A stretch of 64,000 nucleotides of DNA from Virgibacillus salarius (GCF_039521925.1 NZ_BAAACY010000019.1:1-64000), one strand, 5' to 3'; shown: positions 17,886 to 28,234, counted from the first letter of the stretch. Made by a program: numbers and translations. The notes: generated by a model from the sequence alone, not told the origin.

Positions 17886-17941
17886 GCTTTATAAAAGCCG
17901 ACCGTGCTTTTATAAGTGGGAGGTATTACCGTTATAACCAC
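17886..17941 (+). promoter_or_regulatory. Structured rplA leader with second L1-like element
   Basis: A perfect hairpin TATAAAAGC/GCTTTTATA (17890-17914) is followed at once by GTGGGAGG...ATAACCAC (17916-17941), matching the element before rplK. It ends six bases before the rplA ribosome-binding site, so a bound protein could block translation. Confidence 0.5.
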
Positions 17942-17959
17942 ATTTGAGGAGGAAATAAA

Positions 17960-18658
17960 ATGGCTAAAAAAGGAAAAAAACATCAAGAAGCTTTGAAGCT
18001 TGTTGATCGTACGAAATCATATGAAGTAGCCGAAGCGATTGCATTAGTTAAAGAAACAGCTAAAGCAAACTTCGACGAAACAGTAGAGGCTGCTTTTCGT
18101 TTAGGTGTAGATCCTAAAAAAGCAGATCAACAAATTCGTGGAGCGATGGTGCTTCCACATGGAACTGGTAAAACACAGCGTGTTTTAGTTTTTGCTAAAG
18201 GTGACAAAGCTAAAGAAGCAGAAGCTGCTGGCGCTGATTATGTTGGAGAAAGTGATTACATTAACAAAATCAACCAAGGTTGGTTTGAGTTTGATGTCAT
18301 TGTTGCAACTCCAGATATGATGGCTGAAGTTGGTAAACTTGGACGTGTGTTAGGACCAAAAGGCTTAATGCCGAATCCTAAAACGGGAACAGTTACGTTT
18401 GAAGTTGAGAAAGCAGTTCAAGATATTAAAGCTGGTAAAGTAGAATACCGCGTTGATAAATCTGCTAACATTCATGTTCCGATTGGTAAGATTTCTTTCG
18501 ATAATGAAAAGTTAATTGAAAACTTCAAAGCAATTACAGACACTTTAGTTAAAGCTAAGCCTCAGGCTTCAAAAGGAACGTATATGAAGAATGCTTCTGT
18601 GGCCTCTACAATGGGACCTGGAATCCGCGTTGACGTTTCTGGCTTTGTCCGTCGATAA
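17960..18658 (+). CDS. rplA: 50S ribosomal protein L1
   Basis: The 232-residue protein has the two-domain L1 sequence, including LGRVLGPKGLMPNPKTGTVT and VEYRVDKSANIHVPIGK. L1 forms the ribosomal stalk at the E site and represses its own mRNA in bacteria studied. ATG 17960 lies behind GAGGAGG. An unusually long structured gap separates it from rplK. Confidence 0.97.
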   Translation: MAKKGKKHQEALKLVDRTKSYEVAEAIALVKETAKANFDETVEAAFRLGVDPKKADQQIRGAMVLPHGTGKTQRVLVFAKGDKAKEAEAAGADYVGESDYINKINQGWFEFDVIVATPDMMAEVGKLGRVLGPKGLMPNPKTGTVTFEVEKAVQDIKAGKVEYRVDKSANIHVPIGKISFDNEKLIENFKAITDTLVKAKPQASKGTYMKNASVASTMGPGIRVDVSGFVRR

Positions 18659-18665
18659 TTAATAG

Positions 18666-18694
18666 TTGACGTTTTTGTCGACATTAGTTATAAT
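18666..18694 (+). promoter_or_regulatory. Promoter of the rplJ-rplL operon
   Basis: TTGACG (18666-18671), exactly 17 bases, then TATAAT (18689-18694): a nearly perfect SigA promoter right after rplA. Confidence 0.85.
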
Positions 18695-18699
18695 GATTC

Positions 18700-18847
18700 A
18701 CGTTGATAAAAGAATACGTTGTACCGTAGACAGCAGGGGCATGCATTTGCTTAATCATCCTGCCGAGGTGTTTATAAAAATTGGTAATTAGCGATTGAAT
18801 TCCAATGTAATAATAAGCTCCCATGTCTACGTGGGAGCTTTTTTTAA
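18700..18847 (+). promoter_or_regulatory. L10 leader with attenuator
   Basis: The sequence CCGTAGACAGCAGGGGC, then CCTGCCGAGGTG, is the hallmark of the Firmicute L10 leader, which the L10(L12)4 complex binds. It ends in a strong terminator, AAGCTCCCA/TGGGAGCTT (18815-18840) with seven T. Excess L10 complex is expected to favour termination before rplJ. Confidence 0.87.
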
Positions 18848-18904
18848 TGGCTCCGAACAGAGTGGGGTATACGGTATAATGATCATTTTTTAGGAGGTGG
18901 AAGA

Positions 18905-19405
18905 ATGTCTAATATTATCGAGCAAAAGAAACAACTTGTTGAAGAAATTAAAGATAAATTTCTAGCGAGCGAAACAGCTGTTGTAGTTGACTATCGTGGG
19001 CTTGATGTAGCAGAGGTTACTGAATTACGTAAACAATTACGTGAAGCAGGAATTGAATTCAAGGTTTACAAAAACACGATGACTCGTCGTGCGGTAGAAG
19101 CTGCTGAGTTGAATGATCTTAGTGAGACGCTTGTTGGTCCGTCTGCGATCGCATTCAGTAATGATGATGTAGTAGCGCCAGCAAGAATTATCAATGATTT
19201 TGCTAAACAACATGAAGCGCTTGAAATCAAAGGTGGAGTAATTCAAGGAAGCGTTGCTTCTCTTGAGCAAATTAAGGAACTTGCAGATCTTCCAAACTAC
19301 GAAGGTATGGTTTCTATGCTTCTTAGCGTACTTCAAGCACCAATTCGCAACCTTGCATATGCTACAAAAGCAATTGCGGATCAAAAAGAAGAACAAGGCG
19401 CATAA
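18905..19405 (+). CDS. rplJ: 50S ribosomal protein L10
   Basis: The 166-residue protein has the L10 N-terminal RNA-binding domain (ETAVVVDYRGLDVAEVTELR, FKVYKNTMTRRA) and a C-terminal helix that carries L7/L12 dimers. ATG 18905 follows TAGGAGGTGG. It sits behind its own leader and just before rplL. Confidence 0.97.
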   Translation: MSNIIEQKKQLVEEIKDKFLASETAVVVDYRGLDVAEVTELRKQLREAGIEFKVYKNTMTRRAVEAAELNDLSETLVGPSAIAFSNDDVVAPARIINDFAKQHEALEIKGGVIQGSVASLEQIKELADLPNYEGMVSMLLSVLQAPIRNLAYATKAIADQKEEQGA

Positions 19406-19461
19406 TCTGTGCTTTAACGGTATAAAAACAAAATTTAATTTTAATTAGGAGGAAATTAATC

Positions 19462-19827
19462 ATGACTAAAGAACAAATCATTGAAGCGGTTAAAGAAATG
19501 TCAGTATTAGAACTTAATGATTTAGTTAAAGCAATTGAAGAAGAATTTGGAGTAACAGCTGCAGCACCTGTGGCAGTAGCAGGTGGAGCTGGCGGCGGAG
19601 ATGCTGCTGAAGAGAAAACTGAATTTGATGTAGTGCTTACAGATGCTGGTGCTTCTAAGATCAAAGTTGTTAAAGCTGTACGCGAAATCACAGGTCTTGG
19701 ACTAAAAGATGCAAAAGACTTAGTTGATAACGCTCCGAAAGCAGTTAAAGAAGCAGTATCTAAAGAAGATGCTGAAGAAGTTAAAGGTAAGCTAGAAGAA
19801 GCAGGCGCAAGTGTAGAGGTTAAGTAA
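19462..19827 (+). CDS. rplL: 50S ribosomal protein L7/L12
   Basis: The 121-residue protein has the N-terminal dimerisation helices, a hinge rich in Ala and Gly (AAAPVAVAGGAGGGDAA), and the C-terminal factor-binding domain (KTEFDVVLTDAGASKIKVVK). It recruits translational GTPases. Long opposite-strand ORFs here are codon-bias shadows. Confidence 0.97.
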   Translation: MTKEQIIEAVKEMSVLELNDLVKAIEEEFGVTAAAPVAVAGGAGGGDAAEEKTEFDVVLTDAGASKIKVVKAVREITGLGLKDAKDLVDNAPKAVKEAVSKEDAEEVKGKLEEAGASVEVK

Positions 19828-19842
19828 TTAATTTCATCAACG

Positions 19843-19875
19843 GAGCTCGTCGTAACCATTACGGCGGGCTCTCTA
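19843..19875 (+). terminator. Hairpin after rplL
   Basis: A 13-base stem GAGCTCGTCGTAA/TTACGGCGGGCTC with a tight loop lies just after rplL. The following T-tract is weak (TCTATATA), so it may be a terminator or a processing and stability structure. Confidence 0.6.
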
Positions 19876-19971
19876 TATATCATATCATTTAAGCTAAGAC
19901 TTGAGCAGATGCTTCTACTTCAAGCACCTTGCTATAACTACCTTCAATATTTTAATAAAAGTAGGTGCCAT

Positions 19972-20574
19972 ATGACAGAGCATTACTTTTCACCAAAACC
20001 CCAAACTAAAAGTTCACCAAAGACATGGAATTATCAATTGAATGGAAAATCCTATACATTTACAAGTGACGTAGGTGTATTTTCTAAAAATGAAGTTGAT
20101 TTTGGAAGTCGGCTATTAATTGAACAATTTAATGAACCGGTAATTGCGGGGGATTTTTTGGATCTGGGTTGTGGCTATGGACCAATTGGGATCGCAATAG
20201 CAGATCGATATAAGGATCGAAAAATTGTAATGGCTGATATAAATGAAAGAGCTGTTGCATTAGCGAAGGAAAATGCTTTAAAAAATGAGGTTACTAATAT
20301 CGAGTGTGTACAGAGTGATCGGATGTCTGCATTCACAAGTCGTCAATTTGCCGGGATTCTTACTAATCCGCCGATTCGTGCGGGAAAAAAGATTGTACAC
20401 CAAATGTTTGAAGAAGCACAGCGAGCGCTGTTAAAGCAAGGAGAACTATGGGTGGTTATTCAAAAGAAACAAGGGGCTCCTTCCGCTAAAGAAAAATTAG
20501 AAGCTTTATTCCGTGAAGTGGAAGTGGTAGCTAAAAATAAAGGGTACTATATTATGCGGGCAATTAATGTTTGA
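19972..20574 (+). CDS. ybxB: RsmC/YbxB-like class I SAM methyltransferase
   Basis: The 200-residue protein has a Rossmann methyltransferase core with the SAM-binding motif LDLGCGYGPIGIAIA, acidic MADINERA and TNPPIRAGK in place of the NPPY motif. Family members methylate the exocyclic amine of rRNA guanines, but the target of the Bacillus gene is not proven. ATG 19972 lies behind AGGTG; the upstream extension to 19909 is not homologous. It stands between rplL and rpoB as in B. subtilis. Confidence 0.9.
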   Translation: MTEHYFSPKPQTKSSPKTWNYQLNGKSYTFTSDVGVFSKNEVDFGSRLLIEQFNEPVIAGDFLDLGCGYGPIGIAIADRYKDRKIVMADINERAVALAKENALKNEVTNIECVQSDRMSAFTSRQFAGILTNPPIRAGKKIVHQMFEEAQRALLKQGELWVVIQKKQGAPSAKEKLEALFREVEVVAKNKGYYIMRAINV

Positions 20575-20976
20575 CCCGTATCTTCACTTATGATAAGATA
20601 GGAAAATGCTAACATGGCGATTCTTATGTCAAGAGGATATTTCATAACATAATAAGGTATATTTCATAAAAGTTCGGAAACACTGGTAAAATCGGAAAGA
20701 TTTGGTATATACAATGTGCTTTTCGTTTATTTTTGAAATATGCTTCATGTGGTTTGTTTTGGAATTCTATTGCTGAGAGGATCCAAATAATATACTTGTA
20801 ATTATCTGTTACAAGTTTGTTAGGCATGTTTTGTACGCTATTCGCACAATCACAGTTAGCCAATATTCGAAAAGCCGAAAAGAAGTAATTGCTTCTGTAT
20901 TGGTTTTTCTAATTATATTAAATTTGGAGTAGAATTACAATCTACGAAAAAATGTATGATTTAAGGGGTGAAGCAG
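20575..20976 (+). other. rpoB upstream region
   Basis: This 402-base AT-rich gap contains a perfect eight-base stem ACTTGTAA/TTACAAGT (20794-20816) with a seven-base loop, a weak stem AGAAG/CTTCT near 20881-20895, and no convincing ORF. A possible promoter TTGCTT-N19-TATATT (20889-20919) is weak. A long leader before rpoB is normal in Bacilli. Confidence 0.45.
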
Positions 20977-23900
20977 TTGACAGGACAACTAGTTCAGTAT
21001 GGACGGCACCGCCAGCGCAGAAGCTATGCACGTATCAGCGAAGTATTAGAGTTGCCGAATTTAATCGAGATCCAAACCGCTTCTTATGATTGGTTTTTAG
21101 AAGAGGGTCTCCGAGAAATGTTTCAAGACATTTCGCCGATCGAGGACTTTACAGGCAATCTATCACTGGAATTTGTTGACTACAGTTTAGGCGAGCCTAA
21201 ATATCCTGTAGGAGAATCAAAGGAAAGAGATGTTACGTATAATGCTCCACTTCGTGTGAAGGTTCGATTAATTAATAATGAAACCGGAGAAGTGAAAGAG
21301 CAGGAAGTATTTATGGGTGATTTTCCATTAATGACTGACACTGGAACATTTGTTATTAATGGCGCAGAACGTGTAATCGTTTCTCAGCTTGTGCGATCAC
21401 CTAGTGTTTACTACAATGAAAAGATTGATAAAAACGGAAAGCGTGGCGTAGCTGCAACTGTCATTCCGAACCGTGGTGCATGGTTGGAGTTTGAAACAGA
21501 TGCAAAAGATGTTGTCCATGTTCGTATTGATCGTACGCGTAAATTACCGATAACTGTATTGCTACGAGCACTTGGTTTTGGTACAGATCAGGAGATTATC
21601 GACTTATTGGGAGACAATGAGTACCTGAAAAATACGCTTGAAAAGGATAACACAGAAACAACGGAAAAGGCGTTGCTAGAAATCTATGAGCGGTTACGTC
21701 CTGGAGAACCACCTACTGTTGAAAATGCAAAAAGTTTATTAATCTCTCGCTTTTTTGATCCAAAACGTTACGATCTTGCTCATGTAGGTCGTTACAAGAT
21801 GAACAAAAAGCTGCATATAAAAAATCGTTTATTTAATCAAGTACTAGCCGAAACAATTGTTGATCAGGAGACTGGCGAAGTACTAGCAGAGAAAGGCGAT
21901 AAGCTAGAGAGAAAACTACTAAATAAATTAATTCCATACTTGGAACGTGAAGAAGAGAAGCTTGGTGAAAAAACACTTGAGCCTAAAGACGGTGTGCTTG
22001 ACGACCAAATTTTGCTTCAATCGATTAAAATAGTTGATCCTACTGACCCAAGTGGTGAGAAAGAGCTTAACGTAATTGGAAATGCTGGAATTGAAACAAG
22101 TGTTAAAAATATTACGCCTGCGGATATTTTATCAGCAATTAGCTATTTCTTTAACTTGCTTCATCAAGTAGGCGATACAGATGATATTGACCATTTAGGT
22201 AACCGTCGTCTTCGTTCTGTTGGAGAGTTATTACAGAATCAGTTCCGAATCGGGTTATCTCGGATGGAGCGTGTTGTGCGTGAACGAATGTCTATTCAAG
22301 ACACATCAAGTATTACGCCGCAACAGCTGATTAATATTCGTCCTGTGATCGCTTCGATTAAAGAATTTTTTGGAAGCTCACAGTTGTCTCAATTTATGGA
22401 TCAAACAAACCCATTAGCAGAACTAACACATAAACGTCGTTTATCTGCGTTAGGACCTGGTGGTTTAACTCGTGAACGAGCTGGTTTCGAAGTACGAGAC
22501 GTTCACTATTCACACTACGGTCGAATGTGCCCGATTGAGACGCCTGAGGGTCCGAATATCGGCTTAATTAACTCATTATCGAGTTTCGCTAAAGTAAATA
22601 AATTTGGATTTATTGAAACGCCGTACCGTCGTGTGGATCCAGATACGGGTAGAGTCACAGCTCATATTGATTATCTAACAGCAGATGAAGAGGATAACTA
22701 TGTTGTTGCCCAAGCAAATGCAAAGTTAACAGATGAGGGGCATTTTGTGGATGAGGAAGTTATTGCTCGTTTCCGTGGTGAAAACACAATCGTACCTCGT
22801 GATCAAATTGATTACATGGACGTTTCTCCGAAACAGGTGGTTTCAGCTGCAACAGCTTGTATTCCATTCTTAGAAAATGATGACTCGAACCGAGCGTTAA
22901 TGGGTGCGAACATGCAACGTCAAGCTGTACCATTAATGCAGCCTGAAGCGCCAATTGTTGGTACTGGTATGGAATATGTAAACGGAAAAGATTCTGGAGC
23001 CGCTATTATCTGCCGCCATGAAGGAATTGTAGAACGTGTTGAAGCGAAGGAAGTTCATGTTCGTCGAATTTCTATTGTGGACGGAAAAGAAGTAGAAGGC
23101 GATTTAGATCGTTACAAACTACAAAAATATATTCGCTCTAACCAAGGTACATGTTATAACCAACGCCCAATCGTAAGTGAAGGAAATCGCGTAACTAAAG
23201 GTGAAATTCTTGCTGACGGTCCTTCCATGGAAGACGGAGAGCTTGCGCTTGGCCGTAATGTTCTAGTTGGATTTATGACTTGGGAAGGTTATAACTATGA
23301 AGATGCGATTATCATGAGCGAAAGACTCGTAAAAGATGACGTGTATACATCTATTCATATTGAAGAGTATGAATCGGAAGCACGTGATACGAAGCTCGGA
23401 CCGGAAGAAATTACACGTGATATTCCTAATGTAGGGGAAGAAGCGTTAAAGAACCTTAACGAATATGGAATTATTCGTATCGGTGCAGAAGTTTCTGACG
23501 GTGATATACTTGTGGGTAAAGTGACGCCTAAAGGGGTTACTGAATTATCCGCTGAAGAGCGTTTACTTCACGCTATTTTTGGTGAAAAAGCTCGTGAAGT
23601 TCGTGATACATCCTTACGAGTTCCACATGGAGCTGGCGGAATTGTGTTGGATGTTAAAATCTTTAATCGGGAAGATGGCGATGAGTTACCTCCTGGGGTG
23701 AACGAATTAGTTCGTGTATATATCGTTCAAAAACGTAAAATACACGAAGGAGATAAAATGGCCGGGCGTCACGGTAACAAAGGTGTTATATCCAAAATTT
23801 TACCTGAAGAAGATATGCCATTCTTGCCAGACGGTACACCAATTGATATCATGCTTAACCCACTAGGGGTACCATCACGAATGAATATCGGACAGGTTTT

Positions 23901-24513
23901 TGAATTACATTTAGGTATGGCTGCAAGACAGCTAGGAATTCATGTTGCTTCTCCGGTATTTGATGGTGCGACAGAAGAAGATGTGTGGGAAACGCTTGAA
24001 GAAGCAGGTATGCCAAGAGATGCTAAGACTATCCTTTATGATGGAAGATCAGGAGAACCATTTGACAACCGTGTATCTGTAGGTGTTATGTACATGATTA
24101 AGCTTGCGCACATGGTTGATGATAAGCTGCATGCTCGTTCTACAGGCCCTTATTCACTTGTTACACAGCAACCACTTGGTGGTAAAGCACAATTTGGTGG
24201 TCAGCGCTTTGGTGAGATGGAGGTTTGGGCATTGGAAGCTTATGGTGCGGCATACACCTTGCAGGAGATTTTAACAGTGAAATCAGATGATATTGTCGGT
24301 CGTGTTAAAACATATGAAGCGATTGTAAAAGGTGATAATGTACCAGAACCTGGTGTACCAGAATCCTTCAAGGTATTGATTAAAGAATTGCAAAGTCTTG
24401 GTATGGATGTCAAAATGCTTTCAAGTGACGAAGAAGAAATCGACATGCGTGAATTGGAAGAAGAAGAAACACAGCAAGCAAGTAAGCTCAATATAGAAGT
24501 AGAAGAGAACTAA
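20977..24513 (+). CDS. rpoB: RNA polymerase beta subunit
   Basis: The 1178-residue subunit begins TGQLVQYGRHRQRRSYARIS, with the start TTG 20977 behind AAGGGGTGAA, as in B. subtilis. The rifampicin-contact region near residues 465-500 (QLSQFMDQTNPLAELTHKRR, then LSALGPGG) shows the wild-type Gln, Asp, His and Ser positions, so no common resistance change is present. The C-terminal part carries GEKAREVRDTSLRVPHG and the switch-region HGNKGVI. Confidence 0.98.
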   Translation: MTGQLVQYGRHRQRRSYARISEVLELPNLIEIQTASYDWFLEEGLREMFQDISPIEDFTGNLSLEFVDYSLGEPKYPVGESKERDVTYNAPLRVKVRLINNETGEVKEQEVFMGDFPLMTDTGTFVINGAERVIVSQLVRSPSVYYNEKIDKNGKRGVAATVIPNRGAWLEFETDAKDVVHVRIDRTRKLPITVLLRALGFGTDQEIIDLLGDNEYLKNTLEKDNTETTEKALLEIYERLRPGEPPTVENAKSLLISRFFDPKRYDLAHVGRYKMNKKLHIKNRLFNQVLAETIVDQETGEVLAEKGDKLERKLLNKLIPYLEREEEKLGEKTLEPKDGVLDDQILLQSIKIVDPTDPSGEKELNVIGNAGIETSVKNITPADILSAISYFFNLLHQVGDTDDIDHLGNRRLRSVGELLQNQFRIGLSRMERVVRERMSIQDTSSITPQQLINIRPVIASIKEFFGSSQLSQFMDQTNPLAELTHKRRLSALGPGGLTRERAGFEVRDVHYSHYGRMCPIETPEGPNIGLINSLSSFAKVNKFGFIETPYRRVDPDTGRVTAHIDYLTADEEDNYVVAQANAKLTDEGHFVDEEVIARFRGENTIVPRDQIDYMDVSPKQVVSAATACIPFLENDDSNRALMGANMQRQAVPLMQPEAPIVGTGMEYVNGKDSGAAIICRHEGIVERVEAKEVHVRRISIVDGKEVEGDLDRYKLQKYIRSNQGTCYNQRPIVSEGNRVTKGEILADGPSMEDGELALGRNVLVGFMTWEGYNYEDAIIMSERLVKDDVYTSIHIEEYESEARDTKLGPEEITRDIPNVGEEALKNLNEYGIIRIGAEVSDGDILVGKVTPKGVTELSAEERLLHAIFGEKAREVRDTSLRVPHGAGGIVLDVKIFNREDGDELPPGVNELVRVYIVQKRKIHEGDKMAGRHGNKGVISKILPEEDMPFLPDGTPIDIMLNPLGVPSRMNIGQVFELHLGMAARQLGIHVASPVFDGATEEDVWETLEEAGMPRDAKTILYDGRSGEPFDNRVSVGVMYMIKLAHMVDDKLHARSTGPYSLVTQQPLGGKAQFGGQRFGEMEVWALEAYGAAYTLQEILTVKSDDIVGRVKTYEAIVKGDNVPEPGVPESFKVLIKELQSLGMDVKMLSSDEEEIDMRELEEEETQQASKLNIEVEEN

Positions 24514-24618
24514 AGCAAAAGGTAAGGTTGGCTCTCAATAGAGCCAGCCCCTAGCTTTAGATTAAATATATTCATAGGTAGCTTGGTAAAATCGGACACT
24601 AAAAGGGAGGTTGGCCCC

Positions 24619-27600
24619 TTGCTAGATGTAAATAATTTTGAGTATATGAAAATTGGTTTAGCTTCACCAGAAAAAATTCGTTCATGGTCATATGGTGAAG
24701 TGAAGAAGCCGGAAACGATTAATTACCGTACACTAAAGCCTGAAAAAGATGGATTGTTTTGTGAACGTATTTTCGGGCCACAAAAAGATTGGGAATGTCA
24801 TTGCGGAAAGTATAAACGTGTTCGCTATAAGGGCGTAGTTTGTGACCGCTGTGGCGTAGAAGTTACAAAAGCTAAGGTTCGTCGTGAGCGCATGGGTCAC
24901 ATCGAACTCGCAGCACCTGTATCCCATATTTGGTATTTTAAAGGAATTCCAAGTAGAATGGGTCTTGTTTTAGATATGTCACCACGTGCGTTAGAAGAAG
25001 TTATTTACTTTGCTGCATATATTGTGACAGAAACAGGTAATACACCTTTAGAAAAGAAACAATTACTGTCTGAGAAAGAATACCGGGCTTATTACGATAA
25101 ATACGGAAAGTCATTCAAAGCTCAGATGGGCGCCGAAGCAATCCGTAAATTATTGCAGGATATTGATTTAGAGAAAGAAGTAGATGCGTTAAAAGAAGAG
25201 CTTAAGACAGCACAGGGACAACGTAGAACTCGTGCTATTAAACGATTAGAGGTACTAGAGTCTTTCCGTCATTCTGGCAATGAAGCATCTTGGATGATTT
25301 TAGATGTTTTACCAGTCATTCCACCGGAAATTCGCCCGATGGTTCAGTTAGATGGTGGACGTTTTGCGACATCAGATTTAAACGATCTTTATCGACGCGT
25401 TATTAATCGAAACAATCGTCTTAAACGCTTGCTGGATCTTGGCGCTCCAAGTATCATTGTGCAAAATGAAAAGCGCATGTTGCAGGAAGCAGTTGATGCA
25501 TTGATCGATAATGGTCGACGCGGTCGTCCTGTTACAGGACCAGGTAACAGACCACTAAAATCTCTTTCTCATATGTTGAAAGGGAAGCAAGGTCGTTTCC
25601 GTCAAAATCTATTAGGAAAACGTGTGGACTATTCCGGACGTTCTGTAATCGTTGTTGGACCACATTTGAAAATGTATCAATGTGGACTTCCGAAAGAAAT
25701 GGCATTGGAATTGTTCAAGCCATTTATTATGAAAGAGCTTGTAGCAAAAGGAATTGCGCATAATATTAAATCTGCAAAACGCAAAATTGAGCGTGTACAC
25801 CCTGAAGTTTGGGATGTCTTAGAAGAAGTAATCAAGGAACACCCTGTACTTCTAAACCGTGCACCTACGCTCCACAGATTAGGTATTCAAGCATTTGAAC
25901 CAACACTGGTTGAAGGTCGTGCGATCCGATTACATCCATTAGTATGTACAGCTTATAACGCCGACTTTGATGGGGACCAAATGGCTGTTCACGTACCATT
26001 ATCTGCTGAAGCGCAAGCAGAGGCTCGTATTTTGATGCTTGCAGCGCAAAATATTTTAAACCCTAAAGATGGAAAACCGGTAGTTACACCATCACAAGAT
26101 ATGGTATTAGGAAACTATTATCTTACGCTGGAACGTGAAAATGCAGTCGGAGAAGGTACGATATTTAATGATCTGAATGAAGCTTTATTATCTTACCAAA
26201 ACGGGTATGTACATTTGCATACAAGAGTTGCGGTACACGCATCCAATTTAAATAACGTAACATTCTCTGAAGAACAGAAGTCACAGTTATTAATTACAAC
26301 CGTTGGTAAATTAATCTTTAATGAAATTTTACCTGATTCGTTCCCGTATATTAATGAACCTACAAAGGTGAATCTAGAGGATCGCACCCCAGAAATGTAC
26401 TTTGTAGAACGTGGAACTAATGTAAAGGAAGTAATTCAATCTCGAGATATCATTAAGCCATTTAAGAAAGGCTTCCTTGGCGATATTATCGCAGAAGTCT
26501 TTAAACGGTTTAAGATTAGTGAAACTTCAAAGATGTTAGATCGAATGAAGGATCTTGGTTTTAGTTATTCAACGAAAGCTGGTATGACAGTTGGTATTTC
26601 AGATATTGTTGTACTTCCAGAAAAAGAGGAAATCTTAGATGAGGCACAGAAAAAAGTTGATAATGTCTTGAAACAATTCCGCAGAGGTCTTATTACGGAA
26701 GATGAAAGATATGATCGCGTCATTGCCGTTTGGTCACAAGCAAAAGACACCATTCAGGATAAGCTGATGCACTCACTAAGTAACAGAAACCCTATCTTTA
26801 TGATGAGTGATTCTGGTGCAAGGGGTAATGCTTCTAACTTTACGCAGCTGGCGGGTATGCGTGGACTAATGGCCAACCCAGCTGGTAAGATTATTGAATT
26901 ACCGATCAAGTCAAGCTTCCGTGAAGGCTTAACCGTTCTAGAATACTTTATTTCTACACACGGTGCACGTAAAGGTCTAGCGGATACAGCGCTGAAAACA
27001 GCTGACTCTGGTTACCTAACTCGTCGTCTTGTGGATGTGGCGCAGGATGTTATTGTACGTGAGGCAGACTGTGGTACAGATCGCGGCTTAAAAGTAGCTG
27101 CTTTAACAGATGGAACCGAAATGATCGAGCCATTAATTGATCGATTAATCGGACGTACAGCTTTCTATTCAGTAAAACATCCTGAAACCAACGAAGTAAT
27201 TGTTGAAGCTGATCATTTAATTTCAGAGGATCAAGCAAAACAAATAACGGAAGCTGGAATCGAAGAAGTAACGATTCGCAGTGCGTTTACATGTAACACG
27301 AAACATGGTGTCTGTCAAAAATGTTATGGACGTAACCTAGCAACAGGTGCCGATGTAGAAGTCGGAGAAGCTGTTGGAATTATTGCTGCCCAGTCTATTG
27401 GTGAGCCAGGAACCCAGTTAACGATGCGTACATTCCATACGGGTGGGGTTGCCGGAGACGATATTACACAAGGTTTACCACGTATTCAAGAATTATTTGA
27501 AGCGCGTAATCCGAAAGGGCAAGCGGTCATCAGTGAGATATTCGGAACCGTTCTAGAAGTTAAAGAAGTGAAAGATAAGCAAGAGATCGTTATTCAAGGT

Positions 27601-28227
27601 GATGTAGAACAACGTTCCTACGCTGTTCCTTATAATGCTCGAATGAAGGTAACGGTTGGGGACGAAATTGCCGCTGGTCAAGAGCTTACAGAGGGTTCTA
27701 TTGATCCGAAAGATTTATTGCGCATTCGAGGAGTGGAAGGCGTACAAGATTACTTGCTACGTGAAGTTCAACGAGTATACCGAATGCAAGGGGTAGAAAT
27801 CGGTGACAAGCACGTGGAAGTTATGGTACGTCAAATGCTTCGCAAAATCCGAGTGGTGGATTCCGGAGACACCGATGTGTTACCAGGTTCTTTATTAGAA
27901 ATCCATCAGTTCAGAGACGCCAACCATACAGTGCTTAAAGAGGGCTACCAGCCAGCTATTGGTAAACCTGTATTACTTGGTATTACAAAAGCCTCTCTTG
28001 AAACAGATTCGTTCTTATCTGCAGCATCTTTCCAAGAAACCACTAGGGTACTTACAGATGCAGCAATCAAAGGTAAGCGTGATGAGTTATTGGGTCTGAA
28101 AGAGAATGTCATTATCGGTAAGCTTGTTCCTGCTGGTACAGGAATGCAACGCTACCGAAGAGTAAAGCCTGGCTTAGATGAGCCAATTGAAGTGGAAGAA
28201 GTAGAAGAAACAGAAACTGTACAATAA
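24619..28227 (+). CDS. rpoC: RNA polymerase beta' subunit
   Basis: The 1202-residue subunit has an N-terminal zinc ribbon (CHCGKYKRVRYKGVVCDRCG), the catalytic magnesium site NADFDGDQMAVH near residue 447-458, the second zinc site with CNTKHGVCQKC and the trigger-loop region. The start is TTG 24619 eight bases after AAAGGGAGG. The in-frame start at 24583 lacks a site and adds a non-conserved tail. Confidence 0.98.
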   Translation: MLDVNNFEYMKIGLASPEKIRSWSYGEVKKPETINYRTLKPEKDGLFCERIFGPQKDWECHCGKYKRVRYKGVVCDRCGVEVTKAKVRRERMGHIELAAPVSHIWYFKGIPSRMGLVLDMSPRALEEVIYFAAYIVTETGNTPLEKKQLLSEKEYRAYYDKYGKSFKAQMGAEAIRKLLQDIDLEKEVDALKEELKTAQGQRRTRAIKRLEVLESFRHSGNEASWMILDVLPVIPPEIRPMVQLDGGRFATSDLNDLYRRVINRNNRLKRLLDLGAPSIIVQNEKRMLQEAVDALIDNGRRGRPVTGPGNRPLKSLSHMLKGKQGRFRQNLLGKRVDYSGRSVIVVGPHLKMYQCGLPKEMALELFKPFIMKELVAKGIAHNIKSAKRKIERVHPEVWDVLEEVIKEHPVLLNRAPTLHRLGIQAFEPTLVEGRAIRLHPLVCTAYNADFDGDQMAVHVPLSAEAQAEARILMLAAQNILNPKDGKPVVTPSQDMVLGNYYLTLERENAVGEGTIFNDLNEALLSYQNGYVHLHTRVAVHASNLNNVTFSEEQKSQLLITTVGKLIFNEILPDSFPYINEPTKVNLEDRTPEMYFVERGTNVKEVIQSRDIIKPFKKGFLGDIIAEVFKRFKISETSKMLDRMKDLGFSYSTKAGMTVGISDIVVLPEKEEILDEAQKKVDNVLKQFRRGLITEDERYDRVIAVWSQAKDTIQDKLMHSLSNRNPIFMMSDSGARGNASNFTQLAGMRGLMANPAGKIIELPIKSSFREGLTVLEYFISTHGARKGLADTALKTADSGYLTRRLVDVAQDVIVREADCGTDRGLKVAALTDGTEMIEPLIDRLIGRTAFYSVKHPETNEVIVEADHLISEDQAKQITEAGIEEVTIRSAFTCNTKHGVCQKCYGRNLATGADVEVGEAVGIIAAQSIGEPGTQLTMRTFHTGGVAGDDITQGLPRIQELFEARNPKGQAVISEIFGTVLEVKEVKDKQEIVIQGDVEQRSYAVPYNARMKVTVGDEIAAGQELTEGSIDPKDLLRIRGVEGVQDYLLREVQRVYRMQGVEIGDKHVEVMVRQMLRKIRVVDSGDTDVLPGSLLEIHQFRDANHTVLKEGYQPAIGKPVLLGITKASLETDSFLSAASFQETTRVLTDAAIKGKRDELLGLKENVIIGKLVPAGTGMQRYRRVKPGLDEPIEVEEVEETETVQ

Positions 28228-28234
28228 ATAAACA

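Noticed and set aside
17675..17986. Reverse ORF spanning the rplK-rplA gap
   Set aside because: It overlaps the start of rplA and the leader hairpins and lacks a ribosome-binding site.
19037..19883. Long reverse-strand ORFs across rplJ and rplL
   Set aside because: They mirror the strong codon bias of the ribosomal protein genes, have no ribosome-binding sites and look like no known protein.
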